Notes under the pieces: generated by a model
Databases searched by the model: none
Seen by the model: the letters and a program-made list of their open reading frames with translations, nothing else
What the model was told of the DNA's origin: nothing
NCBI RefSeq assembly: GCF_001423585.1
Contig: NZ_LMOP01000009.1
Span: 417,137-481,136 of the forward strand
Length of the DNA: 64,000 bases
Reading direction: 5' to 3'
From: Xanthomonas sp. Leaf148
Lineage (GTDB): Bacteria; Pseudomonadota; Gammaproteobacteria; Xanthomonadales; Xanthomonadaceae
In this document: in pieces, positions 1 through 8,709 of the stretch
How the letters are laid out: every line of letters starts with the position of its first letter
Position numbering within the stretch: the first letter of the stretch is position 1
Position numbers and translations under genes: made by a program

Positions 1-341
1 CCGATGATGGTGACCACCACCGGCAGCAACCCGATGATCAGCGCCGTGGCCGCGCTACCGGCCCACTGCACGGCGCTGCCCAGCAAGACGTAATAAATCA
101 GATTGCCCATCAGACTCAGATGGACCAGCGCCCACCACTCGGCGCGGCCCAACCGGGCGGCGGTTTGTCGTGCACGCGGTGCCAGCACCAGCGCGGCGAC
201 CGCGCCATACGACAGGTAGCGCGCCACCGCCAATTGCAGCGGGGTAAACGCCGACAACAACTGCGGCGCCAGAAACACCAGTCCCCACAACGCGCCCGCA
301 CCGATGCCGCAGGCGACGCCCATCATCATGCGCTCACGCAT
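1..341 (-). CDS. EamA/DMT-family transporter, partial (N-terminal part)
   Basis: The minus-strand reading frame begins at an ATG at 341, preceded by a GGAGA ribosome-binding site, and stays open to the window edge, so only about 113 residues are visible. It starts MRERMMMGVACGIGAGALWG and continues with alternating hydrophobic segments (roughly residues 6-30, 35-52, 70-90 and 93-113) and short basic loops. This is the pattern of the drug/metabolite transporter superfamily (EamA domain, normally about 290 residues with ten helices). The family exports small metabolites across the inner membrane, but the substrate cannot be read from the sequence. The C-terminal half lies outside the window, so intactness cannot be judged. 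Confidence 0.75.
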   Translation of the reverse strand, partial: MRERMMMGVACGIGAGALWGLVFLAPQLLSAFTPLQLAVARYLSYGAVAALVLAPRARQTAARLGRAEWWALVHLSLMGNLIYYVLLGSAVQWAGSAATALIIGLLPVVVTII

Positions 342-860
342 CGTGCGTCTCCTTCATGCCATCCACCGCAGCGTGCAGTGCAGCGCTGCGTTGATCAAGC
401 TCGCCGATCACGCACGCCGGCCGCCCTGAGATGGCTGTGTGTCGCGATAAAGGGGGGGCAACAGTCGTGCGCCCGTAAGCAGCGTGCCCAATGCGATCTG
501 ACATTCCTCTGAGTGATCGTTCGATTGCCGACGTCACGCCGGACGATTGGCCGCCGCGTGCATGGGTGGGCGTGGTGACTACGACACCGCAGCGATCAGC
601 AGCCGGATGGCCGCAAGCTGGCTGTTCGAACAAGGTGGGTAAACGCTTGCATGCGCACATTCAGAGCAGCTAGCAACACTCCTATGCAGCCGCCAGGCGG
701 GCGAGGCCAGTGCCCGGTGCGGCATGGACCACTCGTACACACCGCTTATGAGTGCGCCGTCCGCATCCACCATCACGATTGCTCGCTACGTTTTGTTGGC
801 CGCTCCAACCACTCAGCGACGCCTGCGTTGCCGCAAGCATCGCCGAAGTGGTTGTCGCAC
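342..860. other. Intergenic gap of about 520 bp
   Basis: No credible gene is seen here. The only recognisable structure is one copy of the dispersed MITE-like repeat at 664-805. Short open frames on both strands have no ribosome-binding site and no recognisable protein family. Confidence 0.5.
664..805 (-). repeat. MITE-like dispersed repeat, copy 1
   Basis: This 142-bp element matches three others in the window (26440-26582, 41884-42022, 52120-52261). In minus orientation it begins GGAGCGGCCAACAAAACGTA and carries the shared internal motif TGCCGCACCGGGCAC. Its other end (GAGCAGCTAGCAAC) is a diverged inverted copy of the terminal GAGCGGCTNACAA. No transposase is encoded and no matching target duplication is evident at this copy, which looks older than the others. 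Confidence 0.7.
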
Positions 861-2600
861 TTACTTGGCCCAGGTATCGCGCAAGGTCACGCTGCGGTTG
901 AACACCGGCGTGGCCGCGCTGTGATCGCGGCGGTCGGCAACAAAATAACCGGTGCGTTCGAACTGGAACGCCTGCTCCGGTGCCGCCTGCGTCGCCGACG
1001 GTTCCACATAGCCGCGCACGCTGCGCTTGGACTCGGGGTTGAGATAGTCGCGGTAGGTCTTGCCTTCGGATTCGTCGTCGGGTTTTTCCACCGAAAACAG
1101 ACGGTCGTACAGGCGGATTTCCGCTTCTACCGCATGCACCGCACTGACCCAATGGATGGTGCCCTTGACCTTGCGGTTCGCGCCTTCCATGCCGGGGCGC
1201 GATTCCGGATCCAGCCAGCCGCGCAGCTCGACGATCTGCCCGGCGTCGTTCTTGATCACCTCATCCACGCGCGCGATGCCGGCGCCACGCAGACGGATTT
1301 CGCCGCCCGGCACCAACCGCTTCCAGCCCTTGGGCGGGACTTCGGCAAAATCTTCGCGATCGATCCACAGCTCGCGTGCGAACGGCACCTCACGTGTGCC
1401 GAAGCTTTCGTCCTTGGGATGATTGGAAAACTGCAGTGTCTCGGTATGGCCGTCGGGCAGGTTGGTCAGCACCAGCTTGAGCGGGTCGATCACCGCCATG
1501 CGGCGCGCTGCGGTGGTATCCAGATCTTCGCGCAGGCAGCCTTCCAGTACCGAGAAGTCGATCAGCGAGTTCTGCTTGCTGATGCCCACGCGGTCCACAA
1601 ACAGGCGCATCGCCGCCGGCGTATAGCCGCGACGACGCAGGCCCTGCAGCGTGTACATGCGTGGGTCGTCCCAGCCATCCACCAACTGTTCTTCCACCAG
1701 CGCGGTGAGCTTGCGCTTGCTCATCACCGTGTAGTTGATGTTGAGGCGCGAAAACTCGATCTGACGCGGCTTGGCCGCTTCGCGCGGCAGGCCCTTGTCC
1801 AGCAGCGGCTGCAGCAGCGCCGGATGCCCGGCCAGGTCCACCTTGTCCACGCACCAGTCGTACAGCGGGCGGTGGTCTTCGAATTCCAGCGTGCACAGCG
1901 AGTGGGTGATGCCTTCCACTGCATCGCCCAGCGAATGCGCAAAGTCGTACATCGGATAGATCGGCCAGGCGTTGCCGGTGTTCTGATGCTCCACATGCTT
2001 GATGCGGTACAGCGCCGGGTCGCGCAGATTGATATTGCCGCTGGCCATGTCGATCTTGGCGCGCAGCGTGCGTGCGCCATCGGGGAATTCGCCGGCGCGC
2101 ATGCGGCCGAACAGGTCCAGGTTTTCTTCGACGCTGCGCTCGCGGTACGGCGAATTGCGGCCCGGCTCGGTCAAGGTGCCGCGGTATTCGCGCACCTGCT
2201 CTGCACTCAGATCGCAAACGAACGCATGGCCGTCGCGGATCAGCTTCTGCGCAGCCAGGTAATACACATCGAAGTAGTCCGACGCGTGGCGCAGCTGCGC
2301 CCATTCGTAGCCCAGCCAGCGCACGTCGTCCTGGATGGCGGCCGCAAACTCGGGGTCTTCCTTGGCCGGGTTGGTGTCGTCCAGGCGCAGATTGCACAGC
2401 CCGCCGAACTCGGCTGCCAGGCCGAAGTCCAGGCAGATCGCCTTGGCGTGGCCGATGTGCAGGTAGCCATTGGGCTCGGGCGGGAAGCGGGTGCGGATGA
2501 CCGTGTGCTTGCCGCTGGCCAGGTCCTCGCGAACGATCTGGCGGATGAAGTCTTTCTTCTCCGCCGGGGCGGTGGCGTCGGTGGCTGGAATCTCGGACAT
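861..2600 (-). CDS. glnS: Glutaminyl-tRNA synthetase
   Basis: This cytoplasmic class I aminoacyl-tRNA synthetase charges tRNA-Gln with glutamine. The N-terminal catalytic domain shows the HIGH signature in [20 protein letters not shown] and the KMSKS counterpart as VMSKRKL, and the C-terminal anticodon-binding beta barrels follow. I chose the ATG at 2600 ([12 protein letters not shown], 579 residues), because this length fits the family; the frame remains open to in-frame starts at 2609 and 2645, and no strong ribosome-binding site distinguishes them. The presence of glnS implies direct glutamine charging rather than dependence on the amidotransferase route. The gene is followed by one copy of the dispersed repeat. 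It stands alone, with the GST gene divergent. Confidence 0.96.
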   Translation of the reverse strand: MSEIPATDATAPAEKKDFIRQIVREDLASGKHTVIRTRFPPEPNGYLHIGHAKAICLDFGLAAEFGGLCNLRLDDTNPAKEDPEFAAAIQDDVRWLGYEWAQLRHASDYFDVYYLAAQKLIRDGHAFVCDLSAEQVREYRGTLTEPGRNSPYRERSVEENLDLFGRMRAGEFPDGARTLRAKIDMASGNINLRDPALYRIKHVEHQNTGNAWPIYPMYDFAHSLGDAVEGITHSLCTLEFEDHRPLYDWCVDKVDLAGHPALLQPLLDKGLPREAAKPRQIEFSRLNINYTVMSKRKLTALVEEQLVDGWDDPRMYTLQGLRRRGYTPAAMRLFVDRVGISKQNSLIDFSVLEGCLREDLDTTAARRMAVIDPLKLVLTNLPDGHTETLQFSNHPKDESFGTREVPFARELWIDREDFAEVPPKGWKRLVPGGEIRLRGAGIARVDEVIKNDAGQIVELRGWLDPESRPGMEGANRKVKGTIHWVSAVHAVEAEIRLYDRLFSVEKPDDESEGKTYRDYLNPESKRSVRGYVEPSATQAAPEQAFQFERTGYFVADRRDHSAATPVFNRSVTLRDTWAK

Positions 2601-2908
2601 GCGGGGCATCGGCAATAAGTAAACCGCAAGTTTAGGCGGTGGCACCGGTTAGGGGTAGGCGGTGGGGCAGTGCGGCGCCTTTTGCGATGTTTTTACCGCC
2701 GTCGGCACCGTCAGTGGGCTCCGCGCGCCCGGCCAGCAGCGACATCCCGTGGTCAAGGGCCAGTCTTAGACCTTATCGAAGGACGCGGTGGCAGGCGGTG
2801 ACGCCGTCGCGGCCGTGCGTGACGGGCGCTGCAGCACCCGATCGGCCACGGCTGGCGGTGGCCGGCCTCGACGCGTACGCTGCGCCGACCCTCTGCAGCG
2901 AGCTGCGC

Positions 2909-3550
2909 ATGCCCTTGCCCCGTCTGGTGATCGGCGACAAAACCCTGTCTTCCTGGTCGTTGCGGCCGTGGCTGCTATTGCGGCATTTCCAGGTGCCGTT
3001 CGAGGAAGTCTGCCTGCCGCTGGACACGCCGCAGTTCCAGGCGCGCATCGCCGGTTATTCGCCCACTCGCAGGGTGCCGGTGCTGTGGGACGACACCCTG
3101 CATGTCTGGGACTCGCTGGCGATTTGCGAATACATCAACGAGCGCTGGCTCGACGGCCGCGGCTGGCCGGCGGATCTGGCGGTGCGTGCCCAGGCGCGCG
3201 CGGCCGCGGCCGAAATGCATTCGGGCTTTGCCGCGTTGCGCACCCAACTGCCGATGGATCTGGCCCGTCCCCTCGGCCCGGCGCAGTGGGATGCAGCGGC
3301 CGAGCGCGACATCACCCGCATCCAGGCCCTGTGGGCCAGCCTGCGCGCCGAGCACGGCCATGCCGGCAACTTCCTGTGCGGCGAATTCGGCATCGTCGAT
3401 GCGATGTACGCCCCGGTGGCGCTGCGCTTTGCCAGCTATGGCGTACCGCTGTTCGAGGCCGCTGGCGATTACCTGGCTGCCCTGGATGCGCTGCCGGCGC
3501 TACGCGAATGGCGCAACGGCGCAGAACGCGAACGCGCGGAGCGCGGCTGA
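2909..3550 (+). CDS. Glutathione S-transferase family protein
   Basis: A 213-residue cytosolic protein with a thioredoxin-like N-terminal domain (residues about 1-80, starting MPLPRLVIGDKTLSSWSLRP) followed by an all-helical C-terminal domain. The RVPVLWDD stretch and the later SLAICEYINERW are the glutathione-binding beta3 and helix alpha3 of GSTs, and S-W-S near residue 13 is in the position of the catalytic Ser of bacterial GSTs. The substrate cannot be inferred. The start at 2909 was chosen because the family N-terminus begins here; the frame is open further upstream, but those residues are arginine-rich and unlike the family. The stop overlaps the next ATG (TGATG), so the two genes are co-transcribed. 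Confidence 0.88.
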   Translation: MPLPRLVIGDKTLSSWSLRPWLLLRHFQVPFEEVCLPLDTPQFQARIAGYSPTRRVPVLWDDTLHVWDSLAICEYINERWLDGRGWPADLAVRAQARAAAAEMHSGFAALRTQLPMDLARPLGPAQWDAAAERDITRIQALWASLRAEHGHAGNFLCGEFGIVDAMYAPVALRFASYGVPLFEAAGDYLAALDALPALREWRNGAERERAERG

Positions 3551-3780
3551 TGCAGATCGCCTATCGCGCCAGTCACATCATCGATGCGCATCTGGCCAAG
3601 CACGCGCTGGAAGATGCCGGCATCACCGCCTTCGTGTTCGGCGAATCGCTGCTGGGCGGCGCCGGCGAATTGCCGGCCTTCGGGGTGCTGCAGGTGTGCG
3701 TGGCCGACCTGCAGCTGAGTCAGGCGCAGGCGGTGCTGGCCGACATCGGCCTGTGCGGCGAAGTCACCCGCGCGCTATAG
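3550..3780 (+). CDS. DUF2007-type small protein
   Basis: A 76-residue protein beginning MQIAYRASHIIDAHLAKHAL, with the compact alpha/beta pattern of the DUF2007 'putative signal transducing protein' family, including a central GITAFVFGESLLGG turn. The family's molecular role is unknown. The start codon overlaps the stop of the GST gene by one base, so it is translated from the same transcript, which is the only contextual clue to function. Confidence 0.75.
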   Translation: MQIAYRASHIIDAHLAKHALEDAGITAFVFGESLLGGAGELPAFGVLQVCVADLQLSQAQAVLADIGLCGEVTRAL

Positions 3781-3802
3781 CCTTGAAGCAGCGCAGCGCC
3801 AC

Positions 3803-3921
3803 CCGTAGGAGCGCACCCGGGCGCGATGAGGCGTTTATCGACAAAACTTCATCGCGCCCGGGTGCGCACCTGTGCGGGCGTTATCGGCAAAGCCCGGTCG
3901 CCCCCAGGTGCGCTCCTACGA
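3803..3921. repeat. Palindromic intergenic repeat (nested inverted arms)
   Basis: The outer arms are CGTAGGAGCGCACC on the left and GGTGCGCTCCTACG (3907-3920) on the right. A nested copy reads GCACCCGGGCGCGATGA and is inverted about 20 bp later as TCATCGCGCCCGGGTGC. The element lies between the 3' ends of convergent genes (DUF2007 and the response regulator). A related half element occurs at 18236-18276. It resembles the ERIC/REP-like repeats frequent in xanthomonads and could act as a bidirectional terminator. Confidence 0.7.
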
Positions 3922-3931
3922 CGCGCACGCA

Positions 3932-4396
3932 TCATTCCGACTGACGCCATCCTGGCGGCGCGGCCTCTGGCGCGGCCAGCGCGCGCAGGCGTTTGAACAG
4001 CACCGTGGTTTCGGCCACGTTCCAGACCCGCAGCGCGACTTCGAAGGTGTCCAGCGGCTTGGTCAAGAAGTCCTTGGCGCCCAGGCCCAGAGCGCGGTGG
4101 CGTGCGCTGCGGCTGGGGTCGGCGGTGAGTACGATCACCGGCAAGAAATGCCCCGGATCGGACAGCCGTGCCAGCTGTTCCAGCAGCGCATAGCCGTCTA
4201 GCTCGGGCATCTTCAGATCCAGCAGGATCAGGTCCGGCGCGAACGCCGACACCAGCCCCATGACCCGCAGCGGATCGGTGGTGGCGATGACCTGCTGGAA
4301 GCCTTCGCGCTGCAGCAGGTCTTCGAGCAGCCGCACATTGGCCGGCTCGTCGTCGACGATGAGGATGCGAGAGCCCAGGATTTCGTCGCGTGTCAT
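3932..4396 (-). CDS. Single-domain response regulator
   Basis: A 154-residue receiver-only protein. The acidic pair DD (residues 15-16, ILIVDDEP), the phosphoacceptor Asp60 (DLILLDLKMP), the Thr91 switch region (VIVLTAD) and Lys113 (FLTKP) are all present, so it should be phosphorylated normally. It has no output domain beyond a short C-terminal tail. It is the last gene of a three-gene operon; its ATG overlaps the stop of the hybrid kinase (ATGA). The likely role is to receive phosphate from that kinase and act by protein-protein contact. Confidence 0.9.
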   Translation of the reverse strand: MTRDEILGSRILIVDDEPANVRLLEDLLQREGFQQVIATTDPLRVMGLVSAFAPDLILLDLKMPELDGYALLEQLARLSDPGHFLPVIVLTADPSRSARHRALGLGAKDFLTKPLDTFEVALRVWNVAETTVLFKRLRALAAPEAAPPGWRQSE

Positions 4397-6303
4397 GCCA
4401 GCAGCCTGTCGATCACGGTGAAGAATTCCGCCACGTCGAGCGGTTTGGTCAGATACGCACGCACGCCCTGATTGCCGACGCGCGCCAGGGTGGCGGTGGT
4501 GGCATCGGCGCTGATCACCACCACCGGCACCTGCGCCGTGGCCGGCTGCGCTTGCAACTCGCGCAACAGCTCCTCGCCGTTGCCGTCGCTCAGGTGCAGA
4601 TCCAGCAGGATCAGATCCGGCACGCCCTGCTGCAACAACTCGCGCGCTTGCGCCAGGCTGGCTGCTTCGAGCAAGTGCCATTGCGGGCGACGCTCGGTGA
4701 GTGTGCGGATCAGCGCCTGGTTGGACGGGTTGTCCTCGATGCTCAGCAGCCGGCACACCGCGCTGCCGCTGGTGCTGGGCGGCAGCAGGATGCGTGCTGG
4801 CTCGTTGGGTTGCGGCTCGCCTTGCGGTAGCGAGATCCAGAAGCGTGCGCCATCTCGGCTGCTGTCCACGCCGATCTGCCCACCCATCGCCTCGATCAGG
4901 CGCTTGCTCAGTGCCAGGCCCAGACCAGTCCCTTCCACGGCCGATCGCTCGGCGCCCAGTCGCTCGAACGGCGTAAACAAGCGCTCGATCTGCGCAGGCG
5001 TCAGCCCCGTGCCCTGATCGGCCACGGTGATGCGCAGTTGTTCGCCATCTGCCTGTGCGGTGACCTGCACCTGACCGCCGGGACGATTGAACTTGACCGC
5101 GTTCGACAGCAGATTGAGCAGCACCTGACGCAGCCGCTGCGCGTCGGCGCGGACCGTCCACGGCCCTTCGATGGCGGCCGGTTGCAATGCAATGCCGTAC
5201 TTGTCGGCATCCGGCGCGATCAGGCCCAGCGCTTCGTGCACGGCCGCGCGCACCGAAATGGGTTCCGGGCTGAGATCCAGTTGATCGGCTTCGATCCGTG
5301 CGATGTCCAGCAGCTCGGTGATCAGCCCCAGCAAGTGCCGGCCGGCGCCCAGAATGTGCTGCAGATGGCGGCGGTGGCCAGGCTCGGGCAGGTCCATTTC
5401 CAGCACCTGCGCATAGCCCAGAATCGCGTTGAGCGGCGTGCGCAGTTCATGGCTGCTGCGCGAGAGAAATTCGGTTTTCGCGCGGTTGGCGGTTTCTGCA
5501 TCGCGCCGTGCCAGTTGCGCTTCGGCCGCGCGGGCGGCCAACAGTTCGCTGGCCTGCGCCAGCCGCTGGCCGACCTGGCCCAACTCATCGCCGGCGCGCG
5601 GTTGCGGTGCCAGCGGCAGGCCTTCGCCCAGTCGGTCGGCGTTGGCCGCCAGCGTGCGCAGCCGCCCGGATAAGGCCGATGCGAACCACGCCACGGCAAA
5701 CACTGCGCCCAGGCCGCCGAGCATGGCCGCGCTCAGGGTGATGATCAGATTGCGCTGGCGCAACCCTTGCGCCTTGGCGGTGCGCACTTGCAACTGCGCG
5801 GTTTCGTAATTGCGCAACTCGCGCAGTTCGGCACGCAGGATGTCGAGCTTGTACTTGCCGTCCCAGAGCTGACGGATCTCTTCTTCGCGGCTCAGGTCCG
5901 GTGCCAGCAAACGACGCCAGCCCTGCATTTTTTCCGCAAATAGCGGCTTGATACGCGCAAATCGCTGCGCCTGCACCGGGTCGGTGATGCGTTGGGAGAG
6001 CCGTTCGGCCACGCGTTGCAACCGCGGTTCGGCATCGCGGTACGGGGTGAGGAATTCATCGCGGCGCACCAGGCGATAGCCGCGCACACCGGCTGCGGTT
6101 TCGGCCAGTAGCGCGTGTGCTTCGTACAGGTCGCTCAATACTTCCAGTGTCTGGCGCACATCGTTTTCGGCGGCGATGTTCTGCCGCTCCACGCTATAGA
6201 TCGCCATCAGCGCCACGGCCAGCAACAGCAACGGCAGTGTCACCACCGCCAGACTTTTACGGGTGATTGGCCAATCGTTCCAACGCACTGCCAATGCATT
6301 CAT
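4393..6303 (-). CDS. Hybrid sensor histidine kinase (CHASE3-like, HAMP, HisKA, HATPase, REC)
   Basis: A 636-residue inner-membrane kinase. A transmembrane segment lies at about 17-37, followed by a periplasmic helical region (40-185) resembling CHASE3, and a second transmembrane segment at 186-208. A HAMP linker follows. The HisKA phosphorylation site is His285 (SHELRTPLNAILGY), the ATP-binding domain shows N401 (LLNLLSNAVKFN), DQGTGL and GTGLGLALSK, and a C-terminal receiver carries Asp568 (LILLDLHLSDGNG) and FLTKP-like YLTKP. The start (6303) overlaps the stop of the upstream LuxR-type gene by four bases, and its own stop overlaps the response regulator, so all three are translationally coupled. 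The signal is unknown. Confidence 0.93.
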   Translation of the reverse strand: MNALAVRWNDWPITRKSLAVVTLPLLLLAVALMAIYSVERQNIAAENDVRQTLEVLSDLYEAHALLAETAAGVRGYRLVRRDEFLTPYRDAEPRLQRVAERLSQRITDPVQAQRFARIKPLFAEKMQGWRRLLAPDLSREEEIRQLWDGKYKLDILRAELRELRNYETAQLQVRTAKAQGLRQRNLIITLSAAMLGGLGAVFAVAWFASALSGRLRTLAANADRLGEGLPLAPQPRAGDELGQVGQRLAQASELLAARAAEAQLARRDAETANRAKTEFLSRSSHELRTPLNAILGYAQVLEMDLPEPGHRRHLQHILGAGRHLLGLITELLDIARIEADQLDLSPEPISVRAAVHEALGLIAPDADKYGIALQPAAIEGPWTVRADAQRLRQVLLNLLSNAVKFNRPGGQVQVTAQADGEQLRITVADQGTGLTPAQIERLFTPFERLGAERSAVEGTGLGLALSKRLIEAMGGQIGVDSSRDGARFWISLPQGEPQPNEPARILLPPSTSGSAVCRLLSIEDNPSNQALIRTLTERRPQWHLLEAASLAQARELLQQGVPDLILLDLHLSDGNGEELLRELQAQPATAQVPVVVISADATTATLARVGNQGVRAYLTKPLDVAEFFTVIDRLLA

Positions 6304-7007
6304 AGCGCGAGTCCGGCATGGACCGCGTACACCGCGGCCTGGGTGCGATCTTTTACCTCAAGTTTCTGCAGGATTCGCTCCACATGCACTTTTACCGTGC
6401 CGGGAGAAATCCCCAGTTCAGCTGCCAGCGTGGCATTAGTGAGTCCGCGTGGCAGCAGCGACAAGACCTGTTTCTCGCGTTTGCTCAGCGCACTGAGGCG
6501 GTCGTCCTGCTGGGGTTTGCGCCGACGCGTGGCGATCGGCTTGGCCGGTTCGGCCACCATCGCCGGCAGCAATAGTGCGAAGGCCTGCAGCGCCTGCACG
6601 TCATCGTTGCCGGGCGCAGTGCGGCTGTCGGTCCAGGCCACGCACAGCATGCCGTGGGTGGTGCCCAGGGCATGGATCGGTACTTTGGCTTCGCGCATGT
6701 CGCTTGGGCGCGGCGGCATCAGCCAGGCGGCTTCGTGACCGTCGCCGGCCGCACTGGCGCCGGGCGGCAGTGCCCGCCCGCGGCTGGCAAGCACCTGCGC
6801 GCGCGGCCCGCGCTGCGCCAGCACGGCGCCGTGCTCCAGGCCCAGCAACAGCAGCACGCGGCTCAGTACTGCATCGCAGGCTTGCTCCGGCGTGTGGGCC
6901 TGACGCAGGGCCACGGCCGCCTCCAAGAGCGCCTGCCAACGTGCGCTGTCTGAGGCCTCGCGCCGCAAGGTCAGGCGCCAATCGCCAGCATTGGTAGGGG
7001 CTTCCAT
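6300..7007 (-). CDS. LuxR-type transcriptional regulator with N-terminal GAF-like domain
   Basis: A 235-residue protein. Residues about 20-150 look like a GAF-type sensory domain. Residues 165-230 form a LuxR/FixJ helix-turn-helix, with LSKREKQVLSLL at its start and ATLAAELGISPGTVKVHVER as the recognition unit. It lacks a receiver domain, so it is not a canonical two-component regulator, yet it is the first gene of an operon with a hybrid kinase and a receiver (ATGA overlap with the kinase). A 34-bp near-perfect palindrome sits 14 bp upstream of the start and is a good candidate autoregulatory operator. The ribosome-binding site is weak. Confidence 0.88.
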   Translation of the reverse strand: MEAPTNAGDWRLTLRREASDSARWQALLEAAVALRQAHTPEQACDAVLSRVLLLLGLEHGAVLAQRGPRAQVLASRGRALPPGASAAGDGHEAAWLMPPRPSDMREAKVPIHALGTTHGMLCVAWTDSRTAPGNDDVQALQAFALLLPAMVAEPAKPIATRRRKPQQDDRLSALSKREKQVLSLLPRGLTNATLAAELGISPGTVKVHVERILQKLEVKDRTQAAVYAVHAGLAL

Positions 7008-7020
7008 AGGTTCGTTCTAG

Positions 7021-7054
7021 GCCGATCAGCATATTTGAGTATATGCCAATCGGC
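7021..7054. promoter_or_regulatory. 34-bp interrupted palindrome upstream of the LuxR operon
   Basis: Reading along the plus strand: GCCGAT, CA, GCATAT, a six-base centre, ATATGC, CA, ATCGGC. Every base of the two 6-bp blocks on each side is matched; only the CA dinucleotides and the centre break the symmetry. It lies between the minus-strand LuxR gene (start 7007) and the plus-strand gene at 7132, and could control either or both. The regulator is not shown by the sequence. Confidence 0.6.
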
Positions 7055-7131
7055 AGAATTGTTGGGGGTGCTTGATTTCGATACTGAGCTTGCCCGATGA
7101 GGCACCCACAACAACCTAACGGAGATTTTCC

Positions 7132-7647
7132 ATGCGCCGCACCCTGTTCTCTTTGGTTCTGGCTCTGGCTGCCACCCCGGCGCTGGCTGGCGGTGTGATG
7201 CACTACGCAGACAAGGCCGCACTGCCGGCTGGCGGCGAAGAGCGCGAAGTCGCTGCGCTGTTCGACACCTGGAATGCCGCGCTGGCGACAGGTAACCCGC
7301 ACAAGGTGGCCGATCTGTACGCGCCGGACGGCGTGCTGCTGCCGACGGTCTCCAACGAAGTGCGCGCCTCGCGCGAGCAGATCGAAAACTACTTCGAAAT
7401 GTTCCTGACCAAAAAGCCCAAGGGCGTGATCAATTACCGCACCGTGCGTGTGCTCGATGACGACAGCGCGGTGGATGCCGGCGTCTACACCTTCACGCTG
7501 ACCGACAAGAGCGGCAAGAAGAGCGATGTGCAGGCGCGCTACACCTTCGTCTACGAGAAGCGCGACGGCAAGTGGTTGATCATCAACCACCACAGCTCGG
7601 CGATGCCGGAAGTCGATACGCGTGCGGCGGTCGCCAAGGCCAAGTAA
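7132..7647 (+). CDS. Secreted NTF2-like (SgcJ/EcaC/CaMKII-association type) protein
   Basis: A 171-residue protein with a clear signal peptide (MRRTLFSLVLALAATPALAG, cleavage after about residue 19), so it is exported to the periplasm or beyond. The mature part has the cone-shaped NTF2-like fold signature: EREVAALFDTWNAALATGNP, then VADLYAPDGVLLPT, and a C-terminal VYEKRDGKWLIINHHSSAMP. Such proteins bind small ligands or form dimers; no enzymatic activity can be assigned. A TAACGGAGATTTTCC ribosome-binding region precedes the ATG. It is divergent from the signalling operon and may share its control region. Confidence 0.8.
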   Translation: MRRTLFSLVLALAATPALAGGVMHYADKAALPAGGEEREVAALFDTWNAALATGNPHKVADLYAPDGVLLPTVSNEVRASREQIENYFEMFLTKKPKGVINYRTVRVLDDDSAVDAGVYTFTLTDKSGKKSDVQARYTFVYEKRDGKWLIINHHSSAMPEVDTRAAVAKAK

Positions 7648-7743
7648 GCGCTGCATCGGCGGCGAGCGCCGGCCGGGCAGGCTTGAAAGCTGCTGCGGCC
7701 GGCGCCATCCAGCAGGCAATCCTCACGATTGCGGAGTTGCACC

Positions 7744-8394
7744 ATGCTGGGAATCGGCGCCTTTAAACAACGTATGCCACGTCCGGGCGAGGCACTGCCA
7801 GGACGCGAGCAAGCGCTGCCGCTACACAACACGCACCTGATCAACGGTCACCCGTTGCGCGGGGAATTTACCGGCCTGGCCCAGGTGCAATTCGGGCTTG
7901 GTTGCTTCTGGGGCGCGGAACGCAAGTTCTGGAGCGTGCCGGGGGTGTACACCACCGCAGTGGGCTATGCGGGCGGCGAGACACCCAATGCGACCTACGC
8001 GGAAGTGTGCTCCGGACAGACCGGCCATACCGAAGCGGTGTTGGTGGTGTACGACGAAGCATCGGCGTCGTTTGCGCAGTTGCTGCGCACGTTCTGGGAA
8101 AGCCATGACCCCACCCAGGGCATGCAGCAAGGCAACGATGTCGGCACGCAATACCGTTCGGCCATCTATTGCACGACGCAAGCGCAATACGACGCGGCAC
8201 TTGCCAGCCGCGACGCCTATCAGCAGCAGCTGGATGCCGCAGGGTATGGCGCAATCACCACGGAGATCCGTTTCCCGGCGCCCACGTTCTACTACGCCGA
8301 AGACGATCACCAGCAGTATCTCGCCAAGCACCCCAATGGCTATTGCGGGCTTGGCGGCACGGGAGTGAGCTGCCCGATCGGGCTGGATGCCTGA
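7744..8394 (+). CDS. msrA: Peptide methionine-S-sulfoxide reductase MsrA
   Basis: This 216-residue enzyme reduces methionine-(S)-sulfoxide in oxidised proteins, using thioredoxin as electron donor. The nucleophilic cysteine is Cys54 in the GCFWGAE signature, followed by [28 protein letters not shown] and the C-terminal [13 protein letters not shown], which supplies resolving cysteines. The ATG at 7744 follows GCGGAG with suitable spacing; the upstream TTG-type frame extension to 7729 is not needed. A strong terminator follows at 8521-8555. Confidence 0.95.
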   Translation: MLGIGAFKQRMPRPGEALPGREQALPLHNTHLINGHPLRGEFTGLAQVQFGLGCFWGAERKFWSVPGVYTTAVGYAGGETPNATYAEVCSGQTGHTEAVLVVYDEASASFAQLLRTFWESHDPTQGMQQGNDVGTQYRSAIYCTTQAQYDAALASRDAYQQQLDAAGYGAITTEIRFPAPTFYYAEDDHQQYLAKHPNGYCGLGGTGVSCPIGLDA

Positions 8395-8709
8395 CGGAAA
8401 GGCAGGCCGGATTGAAGCGCTGTCAACCACGTGATCGTGGCAGCGCGCCGATGGCCAATAGTGACCGGCAGCGTTATCACGATCAGGCAGCGCATGGGAG
8501 TGCATGCCAGGCAACTTGAATGGCTACGTCGGAGACGACGTAGCCATCTTTTTTTGTGCGGCGTGCGCAAGACGCGCTGCCGTCGCCTCGTGTGGTTGAT
8601 AGGCAAACTGGCCCAGCGGATCATTGCAGCCAATCGGTGCAATGCATCGGTGCGGTGAACCACAGCATTCAGTGAGTGCAATGAGCCGGGCGTGCTTGTA
8701 TCCGTTGGT
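8395..8709. other. Intergenic gap of about 315 bp
   Basis: This gap separates the convergent msrA and DJ-1/PfpI genes. It contains a rho-independent terminator at 8521-8555. Nothing else recognisable is seen. Confidence 0.5.
8521..8555 (+). terminator. Rho-independent terminator after msrA
   Basis: A perfect 10-bp stem, TGGCTACGTC paired with GACGTAGCCA around a six-base loop, is followed immediately by TCTTTTTTT. It lies about 125 bp after the msrA stop and would also insulate the convergent gene. Confidence 0.85.

Noticed and set aside
651..2618. A 655-residue open frame on the plus strand opposite glnS
   Set aside because: It is the complement of glnS. The protein is His/Arg/Ala-rich without any family motif, as expected for antisense frames in high-GC DNA.
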